Source: Bacilli bacterium (GTDB lineage Bacteria > Bacillota_I > Bacilli_A > RF39 > UBA660). From it: a stretch of 8,038 nt of DNA. The notes under the pieces were generated by a model, which saw only the letters and a program-made list of their open reading frames with translations, was not told the DNA's origin and made no database searches. Positions 7,224 through 8,038 of this stretch are shown piece by piece (the first letter of the stretch is position 1; every line of letters starts with the position of its first letter). Location: contig JAQVDA010000016.1 of NCBI GenBank assembly GCA_028698535.1, positions 1 to 8,038 on the forward strand, in the 5' to 3' direction. Position numbers and translations under genes: made by a program.

Positions 7224-7240
7224 TTTAGAAGATTGTCGAA
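7224..7240 (+). promoter_or_regulatory. Spo0A-type box with degenerate second half upstream of sirA
   Basis: TTGTCGAA (7233-7240, plus strand; TTCGACAA when read toward sirA) is an exact match to the known 0A box TGTCGAA recognised by phosphorylated Spo0A. A weaker half-site TTTAGAA (7224-7230, 5 of 7 matches) precedes it in the same orientation with exactly 10-bp periodicity, the spacing of tandem boxes bound by a Spo0A dimer. The sites lie 35-51 bases upstream of the sirA start, where they could overlap the -35 region of a promoter ending in TATCAT (7212-7207) or TATTAT (7222-7217). In Bacillus subtilis sirA is a direct Spo0A target, so location and neighbour agree. Binding is inferred. Confidence 0.62.
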
Positions 7241-7272
7241 AAGAATTAAATACTAATTTGTCTTTTTATTTA

Positions 7273-8038
7273 TTATGGAAAAACCTTTTTAGGAGTAGTT
7301 CCTTTTGTTGTAGTACCATCCCCTAGTTGACCATATAAATTGTAACCCCATGTCCAAACGCTACCGTCATCTTTAGAAACAATACAATATCCGCCACCCA
7401 AACCAAATGGAAAAGCACCACCAGCCGAAATATATTTAACATTTGTTAAATAGCCTTCACCTCCAATCCCTTTAACTTGAACAGGCGTTAATCTACTTGT
7501 TGTAGTACCATCTCCTAATTGGCCACTACTATTAATACCCCATGTCCAAACTGTATCATCATTTTTTAACGCCACCGTGTGACGATAGCCACCCTTAATT
7601 TGAATTATATTAGTTAAATAACCCTCGCCTTCAGGCCCTTTAACCTGGACTGGGGTATGTCTATCTGTTGTAGTACCGTCACCTAACGAACCAGCTATAT
7701 TATATCCCCAAGCCCAAACTGTGCCATTATTTTTTAGAGCATAAAGACTATGTTGACCAGAGGTAATTTGAACAACATCTGTTAATCCTATTGTTTCCAC
7801 TGGAATTAAGCTAGATTCTGTTGTTTGATTACCAAGTTGACCATAACCATTATAACCCCATGCTAAAACTGTGCCGTTATTGATTAAAGCAGCACTATGG
7901 TATCCCTCAGAACCCATAAAACTATAGCCTTTCCCAGCTACTACCTGTTTTATGTTAGTCAAAACTCCCGTTCCACTTAAATCCTTAACTTGAACAGGAG
8001 TTGCTTTATTTATTGCAGTACCATCTCCTAATTGACCA
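7273..8038 (-). CDS. RCC1-repeat beta-propeller protein, partial (5' end outside window)
   Basis: The reading frame is open from the right edge to a TAA at 7273 (254 complete codons). A TTG near 7962 is an internal Leu, since the repeat pattern continues upstream of it. Four RCC1 blades are visible, each going from a GQLGDGT-type strand through a TPVQVK loop to a TVWAWGYN-type strand: residues 1-63, 64-113, 114-169 and 170-233. A final half-blade LYGQLGDGTT ends the chain, as expected when a propeller closes with the N-terminal strand. Blades 1, 3 and 4 have the long loop with LTN that is common in bacterial RCC1 proteins. Blades 1 and 4 carry extra Gly/aromatic insertions before the HS position. 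RCC1 propellers usually mediate binding; the ligand is unknown here. Bacterial members are often extracellular, but the N-terminus needed to show export is missing. Confidence 0.9.
   Translation of the reverse strand, partial: GQLGDGTAINKATPVQVKDLSGTGVLTNIKQVVAGKGYSFMGSEGYHSAALINNGTVLAWGYNGYGQLGNQTTESSLIPVETIGLTDVVQITSGQHSLYALKNNGTVWAWGYNIAGSLGDGTTTDRHTPVQVKGPEGEGYLTNIIQIKGGYRHTVALKNDDTVWTWGINSSGQLGDGTTTSRLTPVQVKGIGGEGYLTNVKYISAGGAFPFGLGGGYCIVSKDDGSVWTWGYNLYGQLGDGTTTKGTTPKKVFP
7307..7680. repeat. Tandem DNA repeats encoding RCC1 blades
   Basis: The 14-base unit GTTGTAGTACCATC recurs at 7307-7320 and 7499-7512 and, with one change, at 7667-7680. The spacings are 192 and 168 bases, both whole numbers of codons. 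A related copy lacking its first part ends the window near 8018. The units encode the DGTTT turn of successive RCC1 blades, so the repeat reflects blade duplication inside the gene rather than an independent element. Confidence 0.75.

Noticed and set aside
7244..7258. AATTA/TAATT hairpin after the RCC1 gene as a terminator
   Set aside because: The stem is five A-T pairs only and has no clean T-run after it, so it is too weak to call; read-through into sirA cannot be excluded.
7307..8038. Regular repeats near the right edge as a CRISPR array
   Set aside because: The repeats are imperfect, spaced 168-192 bases apart, and in frame with RCC1 blades of one open reading frame.

Overview
The window reads as chromosomal DNA of a low-GC Gram-positive bacterium (Firmicutes, class Bacilli or a close, possibly Mollicutes-related, lineage). 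The evidence is the strongly A+T-rich sequence and Leu codons dominated by TTA. More specifically, the genes belong to families I know mainly from Bacillus-type genomes: SirA, YneF, Firmicutes-type ParE and ParC, YlbD and YlbE. All seven visible stop codons are TAA, and every Trp codon I checked in the topoisomerase genes is TGG. TGA is therefore not read as Trp, which argues against a Mycoplasma or Spiroplasma code. No rRNA, tRNA, CRISPR array, transposase or phage gene was found.

Every gene I can support is on the minus strand, so transcription runs from right to left. From the right edge: (1) the C-terminal part of an RCC1-repeat beta-propeller protein (7273-8038, start outside the window); (2) a short regulatory gap with a perfect Spo0A-type box; (3) sirA, a DnaA-directed replication inhibitor, followed by yneF, a small membrane protein, closed by a hairpin terminator at 6471-6495; (4) an extended -10 promoter and the topoisomerase IV genes parE and parC; (5) ylbD and ylbE, two small sporulation-associated genes that overlap by one base and lie 43 bp after parC, closed by a hairpin terminator at 1263-1283; (6) a separate promoter and the 5' part of a membrane-anchored LamG-like surface protein that runs off the left edge.

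The central block joins chromosome-replication control (SirA restrains DnaA) to chromosome decatenation (topoisomerase IV) and to two genes whose Bacillus relatives are linked to spores. The order sirA-yneF is the same as I recall for Bacillus subtilis. The Spo0A-type box lies only in the gap upstream of sirA and has a degenerate second half-site exactly 10 bp away. This suggests that the circuit in which phosphorylated Spo0A switches on a brake on DnaA exists here too. That is the most interesting inference in the window. The two flanking genes look like accessory cell-surface proteins unrelated to the core block.
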